Source: Lachnospiraceae bacterium UBA7076 (lineage in GTDB: Bacteria; Bacillota; Clostridia; Lachnospirales; Lachnospiraceae). From it: a stretch of DNA of 64,000 nucleotides. The notes under the pieces are model-generated. The model ran no database searches and had not been told where the DNA came from. It was given only the letters and a program-made list of their open reading frames with translations. A program made the position numbers and the translations under genes. Of this stretch, positions 51,592 through 60,746 are shown one piece after another. Each line of letters begins with the position of its first letter. Position 1 is the first letter of the stretch. The DNA lies in NCBI GenBank assembly GCA_002493625.1, contig DKZK01000005.1:5038-69037 (forward strand). The letters run 5' to 3'.

Positions 51592-54432
51592 ATGGATATA
51601 AACAGGGTACTTTTGGAATATGACAGCATGTTTGGCAAAAACACGTTGGAGGAGATAGAGGGTTATTTGGTTTCGTGCATAGAGGAAGCTTATGAGGAAC
51701 CGGATTATTATTCCGTTATTACGCTCTTAAATGAGTTTATAGGCTTTTGCAGGGACACGAGTCAAAACGAAAAGGGGAAGGAAGGCTGTCGTCATACTAT
51801 AGATATTATGAACAGAATGGGACTTGCAGGTACGGTTGAGTATGCTACAAGTCTGCTTAATGTTGCAAATGCTTACAGAGCTTATGGAGTGCTTGAGGAT
51901 TCGCTTGAGCTTTACAAAAAGGTTGAGGAAATTTACAATCAGAATTTATCCCCAAATGAATTCAATTATGCCAGTTTATACAACAACTGGAGTCTTTTAT
52001 ATCAGGAGATGGACGACTTTGACAGCGCTGAGGATATGCTGAAAAAGGCGCTCAGAATTGTTGACAGATACCCAAATGCAATAGTAGAGCAGGCTACCAC
52101 GAGGACGAATCTTGCGGTAACCATGTTCAAGATAAGTCAGGATGAAAAAAACGGATTACATGGCAGTGAGAGGGAGCGGGAAGCTGACGCTACATACAGG
52201 GAGGCTATGAGCTATCTGAATCATGCGCTTAAAATATACGAGAAGGACGGTGGAAAGGATTTCCATTACAGCGCTGCTCTTGCGGCAATGGGAGACGCCA
52301 TATATATGAAGGCGGACTACATTGGCGCTACCAGGTATTATGGCAGAGCTATGGCGGAGCTTGAAAAGCATGTGGGAAGAACGGAAGCCTACGACAGAAT
52401 ACAGGAAAAATACGAGAGCGCATTCAGGAGAGCTGAAATGGAAATGAATGCTGCCGATTCGGTTTTTTATGATGATGAAAAATCTGCACGTGAGCAGAAC
52501 ACAGAGGAACAGGGAGCAGAAGAAAAAATGATGGCAGAGGAGAAAATAAATTTTTCCGAAGCTGTAGAAAATGAAGAGGGTACTGAAAGTGAAAAAAATA
52601 CTGAAAATGAAGCCTTGGATGAAACAGATCGTGGGGATGAAGATGCTCTTGAAATAAAATATTACAAGAACAATATGCAGAGATGCAGGGCGTTTTACAG
52701 GGAGCAGGGAGCGCCTATGATACACAGGGCTTTCCCGCAGTACGAGGACAAAATTGCGGTAGGTCTTGTGGGTGAGGGCTCAGACTGCTTTGGATTTGAT
52801 GACGAAATTTCAATGGATCATGATTACGAGGTGGGCTTTTGCATGTGGCTTTCGGATGAGGACTATGACGCCATATCAGGAAGATTACAGTTTGAATATG
52901 AAAATATACTTACAAGATATGCAAAATATTATGTAATGCAGAATGATATTACAGAGGAAAAAAGCGAAAAGCCGTTAAACAGATTTATAGACGGCAGGAG
53001 AGGCGTATTTCGTATTTCTGAATTTTATAACAGGCTTATATTTGCATACTCCGCTGTAGCAGACACAGAAAAAAATGGTATAACAGACTTTTCAAATATA
53101 TCTGACTATACATGGAATATTGCAGGGGACGAAGGCCTTGCGGCTGCCGTAAACGGTCATATTTTCAGGGACGATTCAGGAGAATTCACAAAAATAAGAG
53201 AACAGCTCCTTAATTATTATCCAAGAAATATATGGCTTCTTAAGCTGGCAGGAGAGCTTCACAACTTTTCCCAGTATGCGCAGAGCAACTATGAGCGCAT
53301 GATGGCAAGGGCAGATTATCCATCTGCCATGATATGTATTGCAAAAGCATCTGAAAGCGCTATGCGGATTGCCTATATTCTGGATAAGGAATATGCGCCG
53401 TATTACAAATGGATGCGCAGGGGTATGAACACGCTGCGGAAGCTGAAGGATTTGGCAATTATGCTTGATAATATTGCAAAGCTGCCTTGTCAGATTGATG
53501 CATGGGAAAATAAAAAATACAATCCGTATTCCATAAATGAGGACGATGCTGTGGCTGTGTCCTTTGAGGCTGTTGCCAGAAGAATACAGGGAGAGCTTGT
53601 TGCGCAGGGGCTTATAACGGGCAAAAGCACCTTTCTGGATAATTACTGTCAGATGCTGGTTGATAATGCGGTAAGGGGAATGGCGTCTGAACAGCAGGAA
53701 ACTATTGCCGCAGAGTTTGAAGAAAATATATTGGTGGACGAGGCGACTGACGAGCTTGAAATAGAGAAAATCGTCAGTGAAAAAATGGAGAGAAGAAACA
53801 AAAGAATGACAAAGGATGAGCTTGTTGAGGATATTGTAAGCCGTGAATGGCAGCAGTTTGACAAGGTGAAAAATGAAGGCGGAAGGGCAGAATGTCAGGA
53901 TGACTGGAATACATTTTCACTTATGCGTCGCAGTCAGTATGACGCATGGACGGAGGAGCTTTTGGAGAGCTTCCGCAATGATCTGATTGATGCTGAGGAA
54001 AAGGGCTGGAATCTGATAACGGAGAAGTATGCCCGCATGATGGAATCAACGGCGCCGGTAAGATTTGAGGAGCTTCGGGACAGCCTTCCTGTAAGAGATG
54101 CGTCACGTATTGCTATTCAGGAGGAAATCATTAAAATACAGGTAGAATGGATGGAGGAGTTTGAAAGGAATTTTCCTAAAATGGCAGGAAATGCAAGAAG
54201 CATCCATACGTCTGAGGACAATGTGTTTGATACCTCATACGAAACATATCTTCGCGGAGAGCTTGGAACGTATTCGGACGAAACGCTTGTGCTGTACGGA
54301 AGGTTTATTGTAGATACACAGAGACAGGGCAAAAATCTTGCATACATTATTATGAATAACACGGCTAAGGGATATGGTTATGAATCTGTGACCGAGGCGG
54401 AGCTGCGGCTGGAAATGGCAGAAGGAAAATAA
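51592..54432 (+). CDS. TPR - DUF4037 nucleotidyltransferase-like - DUF4125 fusion protein
   Basis: 946 residues in three parts. Residues about 1-290: tetratricopeptide repeats (YASLYNNWSLLYQEMDDFDSAEDMLKKALRI). About 300-350: an acidic linker. About 360-680: a DUF4037 nucleotidyltransferase-like domain with GLVGEGSDCFGFDDEISMDHD, which has the GS..D.D-like pattern. About 735-945: a DUF4125 domain (EIVSREWQQFDKVKNEGGRAECQDDWNTF). No signal or membrane segment. The fusion is seen in clostridia but its substrate is unknown. Confidence 0.82.
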   Translation: MDINRVLLEYDSMFGKNTLEEIEGYLVSCIEEAYEEPDYYSVITLLNEFIGFCRDTSQNEKGKEGCRHTIDIMNRMGLAGTVEYATSLLNVANAYRAYGVLEDSLELYKKVEEIYNQNLSPNEFNYASLYNNWSLLYQEMDDFDSAEDMLKKALRIVDRYPNAIVEQATTRTNLAVTMFKISQDEKNGLHGSEREREADATYREAMSYLNHALKIYEKDGGKDFHYSAALAAMGDAIYMKADYIGATRYYGRAMAELEKHVGRTEAYDRIQEKYESAFRRAEMEMNAADSVFYDDEKSAREQNTEEQGAEEKMMAEEKINFSEAVENEEGTESEKNTENEALDETDRGDEDALEIKYYKNNMQRCRAFYREQGAPMIHRAFPQYEDKIAVGLVGEGSDCFGFDDEISMDHDYEVGFCMWLSDEDYDAISGRLQFEYENILTRYAKYYVMQNDITEEKSEKPLNRFIDGRRGVFRISEFYNRLIFAYSAVADTEKNGITDFSNISDYTWNIAGDEGLAAAVNGHIFRDDSGEFTKIREQLLNYYPRNIWLLKLAGELHNFSQYAQSNYERMMARADYPSAMICIAKASESAMRIAYILDKEYAPYYKWMRRGMNTLRKLKDLAIMLDNIAKLPCQIDAWENKKYNPYSINEDDAVAVSFEAVARRIQGELVAQGLITGKSTFLDNYCQMLVDNAVRGMASEQQETIAAEFEENILVDEATDELEIEKIVSEKMERRNKRMTKDELVEDIVSREWQQFDKVKNEGGRAECQDDWNTFSLMRRSQYDAWTEELLESFRNDLIDAEEKGWNLITEKYARMMESTAPVRFEELRDSLPVRDASRIAIQEEIIKIQVEWMEEFERNFPKMAGNARSIHTSEDNVFDTSYETYLRGELGTYSDETLVLYGRFIVDTQRQGKNLAYIIMNNTAKGYGYESVTEAELRLEMAEGK

Positions 54433-54433
54433 T

Positions 54434-55650
54434 ATGGAATATAAAAAATATGAAGCAAACGCAGTTGCTGTGCTTAAAAAGGGTGAGGGAAGAACCATAA
54501 AGGCAGGCGGTGCGTGGATATATGACAATGAGCTTGAGAGCGTTATGGGTGTCTGTGAGGACGGGGACATAGTAATTGTCCGTGACTTTGACGGATACCC
54601 TATGGGAAAAGGCTTTATAAACAGAAAATCAAAGATTATAATAAGAATGCTGACAAGGAATGCAAAGCAGGACCTTGACAGCAATTTTTTGCGTCTGAGA
54701 ATAAAAAATGCATGGGAGTACAGAAAGAAAACCGTGGATACAGGCTGTTGCAGACTTATATTCGGCGAGGCTGATTTTCTGCCCGGCATCGTGATAGACA
54801 AGTTTGAGGATGTGCTTGTGGTTGAGTCGCTTGCCCTTGGCATAGACAGGCTGAAGCCTGACATTGTTGAAATATTGAAGGAAATTCTCGCTGAGGATGG
54901 CATTTCCATAGCGTCTATGAGCGGAGCGACGCCAAGGTAAGGGAAAAAGAAGGCATGCCAAGAAGCAAGGGCTTTATTGGCGAACCCTTTGACACAAAGG
55001 TCAGGATTGTTGAAAACGGAGTAAAATATATTGTTGATGTTGAGGACGGACAGAAGACAGGCTTTTTTCTTGACCAGAAGTATAACAGGAAAGCAATACA
55101 CAGCATATGTAAGGATGCGGAGGTACTGGACTGCTTTACCCACACAGGTTCTTTTGCGTTAAATGCAGGAATTGCAGGGGCAAAGGATGTGGTCGGCGTT
55201 GATGCCTCTGAGTTTGCAATCAGACAGGCAAAGGAAAATGCAAGGCTTAATTTCCTTGAGGACAGGGTGCATTTTGTATGCGATGACGTATTTGATTTTC
55301 TTCCGAGAATGGAGCAGGAGGGCAAGACATATGATGTGGTAATACTTGACCCACCGGCGTTTACAAAGTCGAGAAGCTCCGTAAAAAATGCGGTGAAGGG
55401 CTATCGGGAAATAAACTTAAGAGGCATGAAGCTTGTCCGTGACGGCGGCTTTCTTGTGACCTGCTCCTGCTCCCACTTTATGGATTATGAGCTTTTCACA
55501 AAGACAATCCATCAGGCGGCAAACAATGTACACAAGAGGCTCAGACAGGTGGAGTTTAAGACACAGGCGCCTGACCACCCGATACTGTGGGCGGCGGAGG
55601 AGTCGTATTACCTGAAGTTCTTTGTTTTTCAGGTTTGCAATGAGCTGTGA
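54434..55650 (+). pseudogene. rRNA large-subunit methyltransferase (RlmI-like), split by a one-base frameshift
   Basis: The first part (54434-54940, 168 aa) holds the PUA domain and the start of the RlmI-like family. The second (54955-55650, 231 aa) holds the SAM methyltransferase fold (VLDCFTHTGSFALNAGIAGA, VILDPPAFTKSRSS, LVTCSCSHFM). The family linker VYERSDAKVREKEGMPRSKG can be read in the second frame from about 54914, whereas the first frame reads SMSGATPR and stops. One missing base near 54905-54915 (ATAGCGTC for an expected ATAGGCGTC) explains this. It is either a real inactivating mutation or a sequencing error. Confidence 0.85.
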
Positions 55651-55680
55651 AAGAGATGAAAGTATATCAGGAGGTTTTCA

Positions 55681-56133
55681 ATGAGCAGTAAAAAGGATTC
55701 CTTTCGGACGGAGCTTGAGTCCGGCACGCCGAGGAAAATACCGGACAGCATGAAGAAGAAGCAGGCAATGGCATTCAATCAGAATAATCTTGCTATGGAG
55801 CGTACGGAGCTCTCTAAAATACGAACGGACCTTGCCTTTCACAACAGCCGTTTATCGGCAGAACAGACACATCTTGCATACTTAAGGACAATCGTTACTT
55901 TAGTTGGAAGCGGCGCTACGGTATATAAGGCGTTGCCTGTTCTCGGTATTTCTGAGATTTTCTCTACGGCTCTGGCAGCCTTTTTACTTATATTTGCGTT
56001 GTATTTTATTTACAAGGATGTTACTACCTATCCAAAAATGAAACGCTATCTGGATGAGCTTGAGCACAAAGCAAATGAGCTTGCCACAAAAGCGGAAAGT
56101 CAGGTGTATCAGATTGAAAGTGAGGAAGGATGA
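55681..56133 (+). CDS. DUF202-family membrane protein
   Basis: 150 residues; a charged helical N-terminus, then the DUF202 motif FHNSRLSAEQTHLAYLRTIVTLVGSG, followed by a second membrane segment (IFSTALAAFLLIFALYFIYKDVT). Small inner-membrane protein, function unknown. Its 3' end overlaps the convergent SOD-like gene by 25 nt. Confidence 0.85.
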   Translation: MSSKKDSFRTELESGTPRKIPDSMKKKQAMAFNQNNLAMERTELSKIRTDLAFHNSRLSAEQTHLAYLRTIVTLVGSGATVYKALPVLGISEIFSTALAAFLLIFALYFIYKDVTTYPKMKRYLDELEHKANELATKAESQVYQIESEEG

Positions 56134-56618
56134 TAAGGTCTTATAATACCGCAGGCAATTTTGCTGCCTGAATTTCCGGCAGGCTGTGATGTGAAATCGT
56201 CCGCCATATCGTGAATGACCACAGACCTATCCGTTATTTCCGCAATCGTCAGACTAAGATCGTAAAAGGCAGACCATGCATATCCGTCTGATGACATAAG
56301 GGGCGGCATATCTCCCGCGTGATGTGGATGCTGTCTGTTTAAGGGATTGTAATGTCCTCCTGTTTTCTCAAAATTTTCCGAGCAGTCACCATTTTCATGT
56401 ATATGGAAACCAAAAAAATCCGGTGAGCCCTCAGGGGCTTTTTTTGGTAAATTGAATATTTCTGCTTCAATTAAAATTCCGCCGTAGGTCGTGTGATAAA
56501 ATTTTACTTTGCCCTTTATTTCAGGGTGGGTTTTCCCACCGAGTATGTCGGCAACAGCGTCAGGACAGACGGCATACAGTGTATTTGTAAGGATAAGGTT
56601 ATTTGGCAATGTATTCAT
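56109..56618 (-). CDS. sodC: Cu/Zn superoxide dismutase-like protein without signal peptide
   Basis: 169 residues. Metal-ligand motifs in order: GFHIHENGDC, GGHYNP, HPHHAGDMPPL and RSVVIHDMADDF, with the second disulfide Cys in SKIACG. The residue before IACG is Lys instead of the usual active-site Arg. No signal peptide, unlike most bacterial SodC, so it should be cytosolic. It may still be a dismutase or a copper-binding derivative. RBS AAGG. Confidence 0.82.
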   Translation of the reverse strand: MNTLPNNLILTNTLYAVCPDAVADILGGKTHPEIKGKVKFYHTTYGGILIEAEIFNLPKKAPEGSPDFFGFHIHENGDCSENFEKTGGHYNPLNRQHPHHAGDMPPLMSSDGYAWSAFYDLSLTIAEITDRSVVIHDMADDFTSQPAGNSGSKIACGIIRPYHPSSLSI

Positions 56619-56835
56619 GTATATACCTTATAAGCTTTCTTATCACATATTATATGTTTTTGTTTCTGCTTATATGTTTTTGTATATATGCTATCAAGAT
56701 ACAGACAGCCCTGTTTTTAAATATTGCATGTCCATTCACGTCCATTTAGCGTCCATTGGCGTAATTTTGGTATTGTTATTACAGTTATCTGACGATATAA
56801 AAAACAGAAAGTTATAAAAAGGAGATGAAAGTTAT
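56619..56835 (+). promoter_or_regulatory. Gap with three GTCCATT direct repeats upstream of the FlgL/FliD-like gene
   Basis: GTCCATT at 56730, 56740 and 56751 (10-11 bp apart) about 80-100 nt before the ATG. Evenly spaced direct repeats suit LytTR-type or response-regulator binding, and a LytTR gene lies just downstream. Confidence 0.45.
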
Positions 56836-57501
56836 ATGAGAATTACATCACAGATGCTTAATGAAAATATGAGCAAAGCAGGCGTAAGTCTCCAGCATCA
56901 CAGTCTTTTGGATTATATGAGGGATGAAAAAGGCTCCGGTTCATTATTTAATGTTATGAACACAAAGGCAGGAGCTGCCGTTTCTTCTGCAAAGCTTGGC
57001 AAATATGAGGATTTGAGTAAGGCAGCGGATAAGCTTATTGCCCATGCAGATAAGCTTTCTGACGATAAAAAGGACAGCGTTATGAGCAAGGCAAAGGAGA
57101 GCGGTGATACAAGTGAGCTTTATAAGGAAGCAGAAGCTTTGGTGGAAAGCTATAATGATATGCTTTCTGCAATGAAGTACACGCCCGGAACGCTGAATAC
57201 ATTTTACCGGAACAGCTTAAACGAGCTTACTGAGGAAAATAAGGAGGAGCTTGCGGAGATTGGAATAACGGTTGAGAGTAATGGAGAGCTTAACATAGAT
57301 AAATCCAAGTTTAATGCGTCGTCTATAGAGAAGCTTGAAAAAATATTTGGAGGCAGTAATTCGTTTTTGGAAAAGCTGTCTTATACTGCGGCTCATATTG
57401 GAGATAATGCCGAGGCTAATTTAGATAATTCCTCAAGCAGTTATCTGCCGGGAGGCAAGTCAACCAGCGGATATAAAAGTAAGTATGATTATAAAGGATA
57501 A
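56836..57501 (+). CDS. Flagellar hook/cap-like protein (FlgL-like start, FliD-like tail), solitary
   Basis: 221 residues, helical. The N-terminus MRITSQMLNENM resembles hook-filament junction proteins. Later, VESYNDMLSAMKYT...LNELTEENKEELAEIGITVESNGELNIDKSKF resembles the C-terminal region of filament cap FliD (YN, GIT.., .DG.L.ID..K). No signal peptide. It is far shorter than FliD. No flagellar genes adjoin, so its role is uncertain. Confidence 0.6.
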   Translation: MRITSQMLNENMSKAGVSLQHHSLLDYMRDEKGSGSLFNVMNTKAGAAVSSAKLGKYEDLSKAADKLIAHADKLSDDKKDSVMSKAKESGDTSELYKEAEALVESYNDMLSAMKYTPGTLNTFYRNSLNELTEENKEELAEIGITVESNGELNIDKSKFNASSIEKLEKIFGGSNSFLEKLSYTAAHIGDNAEANLDNSSSSYLPGGKSTSGYKSKYDYKG

Positions 57502-57557
57502 ATTCTGTTTCTATACAAAATATGTGAGGCATAGGAAATAGCTGGAGGTGGATAAGG

Positions 57558-57908
57558 TTGCTTATTACGAGGGGTGACGATGGCAGGAAGAAAATTACTG
57601 TAGGAAAAGGAGAAAGTGCCCGAACAATTTATGCGGAGGATATTTATTATATTGAAAGCAACGACCATAAGATTTCCATATCATTGGCGGATGAAAATAT
57701 CGAGTGCTATGGAAGAATCGGTGATTTAGAGAAGGAACTGGAACCGGATTTTTTCAGGATACATAAGGGTTATTTGGTAAATGTGAACTATATTGAGCAT
57801 TACAGCAGGACGGATGCATATATGAAAAACGGTGATATGGTATCCATATCAAAATATAAATATTCGGATTTTGTGCAGGCGTACACAAAATATTTCTCTA
57901 AATTATAG
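57558..57908 (+). CDS. Stand-alone LytTR DNA-binding domain protein
   Basis: 116 residues, almost entirely a LytTR domain: YAEDIYYIESNDHKISISLADENIECYGRIGDLEKEL, then FFRIHKGYLVNVNYIEHYSR. No receiver domain. TTG start supported by GGAGGTG (57544-57550), 7 nt upstream. Probably regulates the preceding gene or genes elsewhere. Confidence 0.82.
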   Translation: MLITRGDDGRKKITVGKGESARTIYAEDIYYIESNDHKISISLADENIECYGRIGDLEKELEPDFFRIHKGYLVNVNYIEHYSRTDAYMKNGDMVSISKYKYSDFVQAYTKYFSKL

Positions 57909-57944
57909 CTGCATGGTGCCGGATGAAACTTTGGATGTAGCAGT

Positions 57945-58099
57945 AAAAATCGGGGCTGTGACAATAAGGATTTGTTTTCTTAGCAGCTATGCATTTTGAA
58001 CAAAGAAAAGCGGAAGCTAAGTAACACGTTGGAGCGTTCTTTGTTTAAAATGCATCACAAAAGAAAATTAAAATCTTTATTGTCACAGCCCCGATTTTT
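57945..58099. repeat. Hairpin element, family H (copy 2)
   Basis: The most complete copy: AAAAATCGGGGCTGTGACAA (57945-57964) pairs with its inverted copy ending at 58099. The core ATGCATTTTGAACAAAGAA/TTCTTTGTTTAAAATGCAT also pairs. About 155 bp, sitting between two convergent genes where it can act as a two-way terminator. Confidence 0.93.
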
Positions 58100-58112
58100 A
58101 AGTGCAGGGCTA

Positions 58113-59276
58113 TTATTGTATCGACGCAAACAAAGCGGCGATTTCTTCAGGAGAAAGCTGTTTATTAGAGTCATCGCTTACAACTGGTGCAGGTGACGAT
58201 TCTTCTGCTTTATCATCAATAATATCGTCTAAGGATATGTCTGGTTCGTCAGAAGATATCGGTTCCGGCTCTGATGCAGGCGTTGCCTGAGCAAATAATG
58301 CGGCGATTTCGTCTGGTGAAAGCTGTTTGTTGGAATCGACTGCCTCGCTGGTTTCAGGAGCAGGTGAAGGAGCTTCGGGAATTTCTGAAAAAGCCACATC
58401 CGTTTCGGCGTTTTCATCACTGCTTGGAAAAGGTATTACATCAGCCTTAGCTGCTGCCTCTATAGCCTCCTTGACGGAAACTTCATCAGCATCGGTAATC
58501 TCATCATCTGAGGCAAATTCTAAATCCTCCTCCGGTTCATCTGCAGCTTCCATCAAATCCTCATACTCAGGGAGGCTTTCTGTGTCAACATTTTCCTCAA
58601 ATATTTCAAGACTGTCTTTTGACGCATTAGAAACAGTATCCACGGAAAGACCTGAGATTTTACTTGACATGGAGGCAATTCTGTTTTGTACCTGCATGAC
58701 GTCGTCGGAAAGGGCGCTTATGGCTTCTGCAAAAGCAGCCCGCTCATCCTCTGAGCATCTGTCTACAAGTGAAGTCAGCGTTTCTAAATCGCTTGTCAGC
58801 GTATTTACGGAGGCTATAAGCTTATTCGTATTTGAGTCATTATATTTTAATAAAAATTTCAACGCTTTATTTATTGATTCTGTTGTGTTCTGTTTTGAGG
58901 AGGAGGTTGTTCTTTTTATAATACGTTCAAGCCTTTCGGAGCTTACGGCATTTGCGTCCTCCATTCGTGTTATAACCTCTGATATATTACGTACCTGAAC
59001 AAAGGAGGCCTTACTGAGCTTTACGGTTATGTCATCCTCCTTTGAAAGAAGGGACGATACTGCGTTATCTATGTATTTTCGCATGTCCTCCTCTTTTGCG
59101 CTGTGTAAATCCATGAGAGCAAGCAATAATGCATAAACGGATATGACAAGTGCAAGTGAAACAACAATAATATACGCAGGAGACTCGCGATATTCTGCCA
59201 TGCAATATACCCAGCCGAGAATCAGGGTTGCGCTTATCATGCCAAGAGTTACGATTCTTTTATATAAAGCCTTCAT
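58113..59276 (-). CDS. Membrane-anchored coiled-coil protein with C-terminal LSPDEIAALFA repeats
   Basis: 387 residues. Two N-terminal membrane segments (IVTLGMISATLILGWVY, AYIIVVSLALVISVYALLLAL), a long coiled coil of about 170 residues, an acidic Pro/Ser linker, and two copies of a C-terminal motif: SNKQLSPDEIAALFAQ and SNKQLSPEEIAALFAS, the second ending the protein. The motif resembles the LSQxEIDALL N-terminus of FliM/FliN-type switch proteins. ATG at 59276 has GGAGG 7 nt upstream; a longer in-frame start has none. Confidence 0.75.
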   Translation of the reverse strand: MKALYKRIVTLGMISATLILGWVYCMAEYRESPAYIIVVSLALVISVYALLLALMDLHSAKEEDMRKYIDNAVSSLLSKEDDITVKLSKASFVQVRNISEVITRMEDANAVSSERLERIIKRTTSSSKQNTTESINKALKFLLKYNDSNTNKLIASVNTLTSDLETLTSLVDRCSEDERAAFAEAISALSDDVMQVQNRIASMSSKISGLSVDTVSNASKDSLEIFEENVDTESLPEYEDLMEAADEPEEDLEFASDDEITDADEVSVKEAIEAAAKADVIPFPSSDENAETDVAFSEIPEAPSPAPETSEAVDSNKQLSPDEIAALFAQATPASEPEPISSDEPDISLDDIIDDKAEESSPAPVVSDDSNKQLSPEEIAALFASIQ

Positions 59277-59482
59277 CGAAATGTCCTCCAAAACTTTAAC
59301 ACAATTTAACAATTAAATACTTTAAAGCATTTTACTTTAAAACATTTTATTTAAAATATCTTAACACTAAGACATTTTAACACAGTACATTAAAATATTC
59401 TAGTATTTTGTTGCCATATTTCGATATAAAAAGTATAATATAAATAAAAGAATAAAGCCGAAGGCAAAAGGGGTAGCTGAGC

Positions 59483-60670
59483 ATGGGTCGCACAAAGGTT
59501 ATGGTAGAGTTTTATTCTGAGGAGCCCTTGGAAAATGTTATGGCTATGATAAAGTACAGACCGGAAAAAATTATTTTTTTAGGGCACAAGGATAATATGA
59601 TAACAAAGCGTATAAACGATATTAAGCAGTTTCGTGACAACAAATGTCCCGATACGGAGCTTGAGTTTATTGAGGTGCCAAAGGATGACCTTGACGGCGC
59701 TATTGCCATGATGACGGATATTATAAGGGAAAATCCGGGCGTCAGATTTGAGCTTACGGGAGGAAGCGAGATTATACTTATTGCACTTGGATGTATTGCG
59801 GCAAGGATGGATATAAGCAAGCTCAGAATTGATCCGTTTACCGGAACGGAGATTGACATAAGGGGGTCAGAGGTTGTGACCTCCGATTACCATTACAATT
59901 TAAGTATAGCGGATGACATAATATTACATGGAGGTGTGCTTACAAAACAGACGGGAAATTATTCCGTATGGAATTTCAATGATGAATTCAGGCAGGATGT
60001 AAGGGCCGCATGGAGGATTTGTCAAAAGCACAAAGGTAACTGGAACAGATATTGTGCGCGTATAGATGAGCTCAGAAAAAGCATGCCCGATCAGTATGAA
60101 GGCTGGGTAGAGCTTTTCAGAAACCCTTTGGGAGAGGCGATACAGCTTCTGCGGGATTTATATCAGGCAGGGCTTATCAGGGAATACAGCGAGGCAGGCA
60201 AGCGCGTTTATTTTAAATTTAAAAACAACATGATAAAAAGGATAATCGGTAAGGCGGGAAATATTCTGGAGCTGCATGTTTACGAGGTGGCAACCAGGGA
60301 CGGATATCTGTTTTCCGATGCTCTTATAGGTGCGCATATAGACTGGGATGGCGAATTGCATGATATAAATAACCCGGGGTACGATACGATAAATGAGATA
60401 GATGTTATACTTATGAAAAAGGTCTGCCCGATATTTATCTCCTGCAAGAGCGGTAAGGCAGGAGGAGCGGCGCTCCATGAGCTTGAAACCGTATCGAGAA
60501 AATTTGGCGGAAAGTATGCAAGAAAGGCGCTGATACTTGCAAGACCATGCGATGATACTACCGGAACACAGTTTTTCAAGCAGAGAGCAAGAGACATGCA
60601 CATCTGGATAATAGATAATGTTTTTAAATTAACGGATGAGGAGCTGCTTGAAAGATTGAAACGGATATGA
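59483..60670 (+). CDS. CARF-domain nuclease (DUF1887, Card1/Can2-like)
   Basis: 395 residues. N-terminal Rossmann-like CARF region with the ligand loop LTGGSEIILIALGC (residues 91-104), a middle winged-helix-like part, and a C-terminal PD-(D/E)xK-type nuclease domain: E263 in GNILELHVY, E305 and D307 in NEIDVILM, K322 in FISCKSGK, and FGGKYARKALI. Proteins of this family are cut on by cyclic oligoadenylates in type III CRISPR immunity. No Cas gene or array is in this window. It opens a run with an S8 protease and FapA protein. Confidence 0.8.
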   Translation: MGRTKVMVEFYSEEPLENVMAMIKYRPEKIIFLGHKDNMITKRINDIKQFRDNKCPDTELEFIEVPKDDLDGAIAMMTDIIRENPGVRFELTGGSEIILIALGCIAARMDISKLRIDPFTGTEIDIRGSEVVTSDYHYNLSIADDIILHGGVLTKQTGNYSVWNFNDEFRQDVRAAWRICQKHKGNWNRYCARIDELRKSMPDQYEGWVELFRNPLGEAIQLLRDLYQAGLIREYSEAGKRVYFKFKNNMIKRIIGKAGNILELHVYEVATRDGYLFSDALIGAHIDWDGELHDINNPGYDTINEIDVILMKKVCPIFISCKSGKAGGAALHELETVSRKFGGKYARKALILARPCDDTTGTQFFKQRARDMHIWIIDNVFKLTDEELLERLKRI

Positions 60671-60746
60671 TTTTTTAATTAAGGGGTTGGACGATAAAAC
60701 ATATGGTACGGAAGCTGCATATTATGTCTATAAAAAAGGCTTTTTT

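Noticed and set aside
59483..60670. A complete type III CRISPR system
   Set aside because: No cas10, csm/cmr genes or repeats are present in the 64 kb window.
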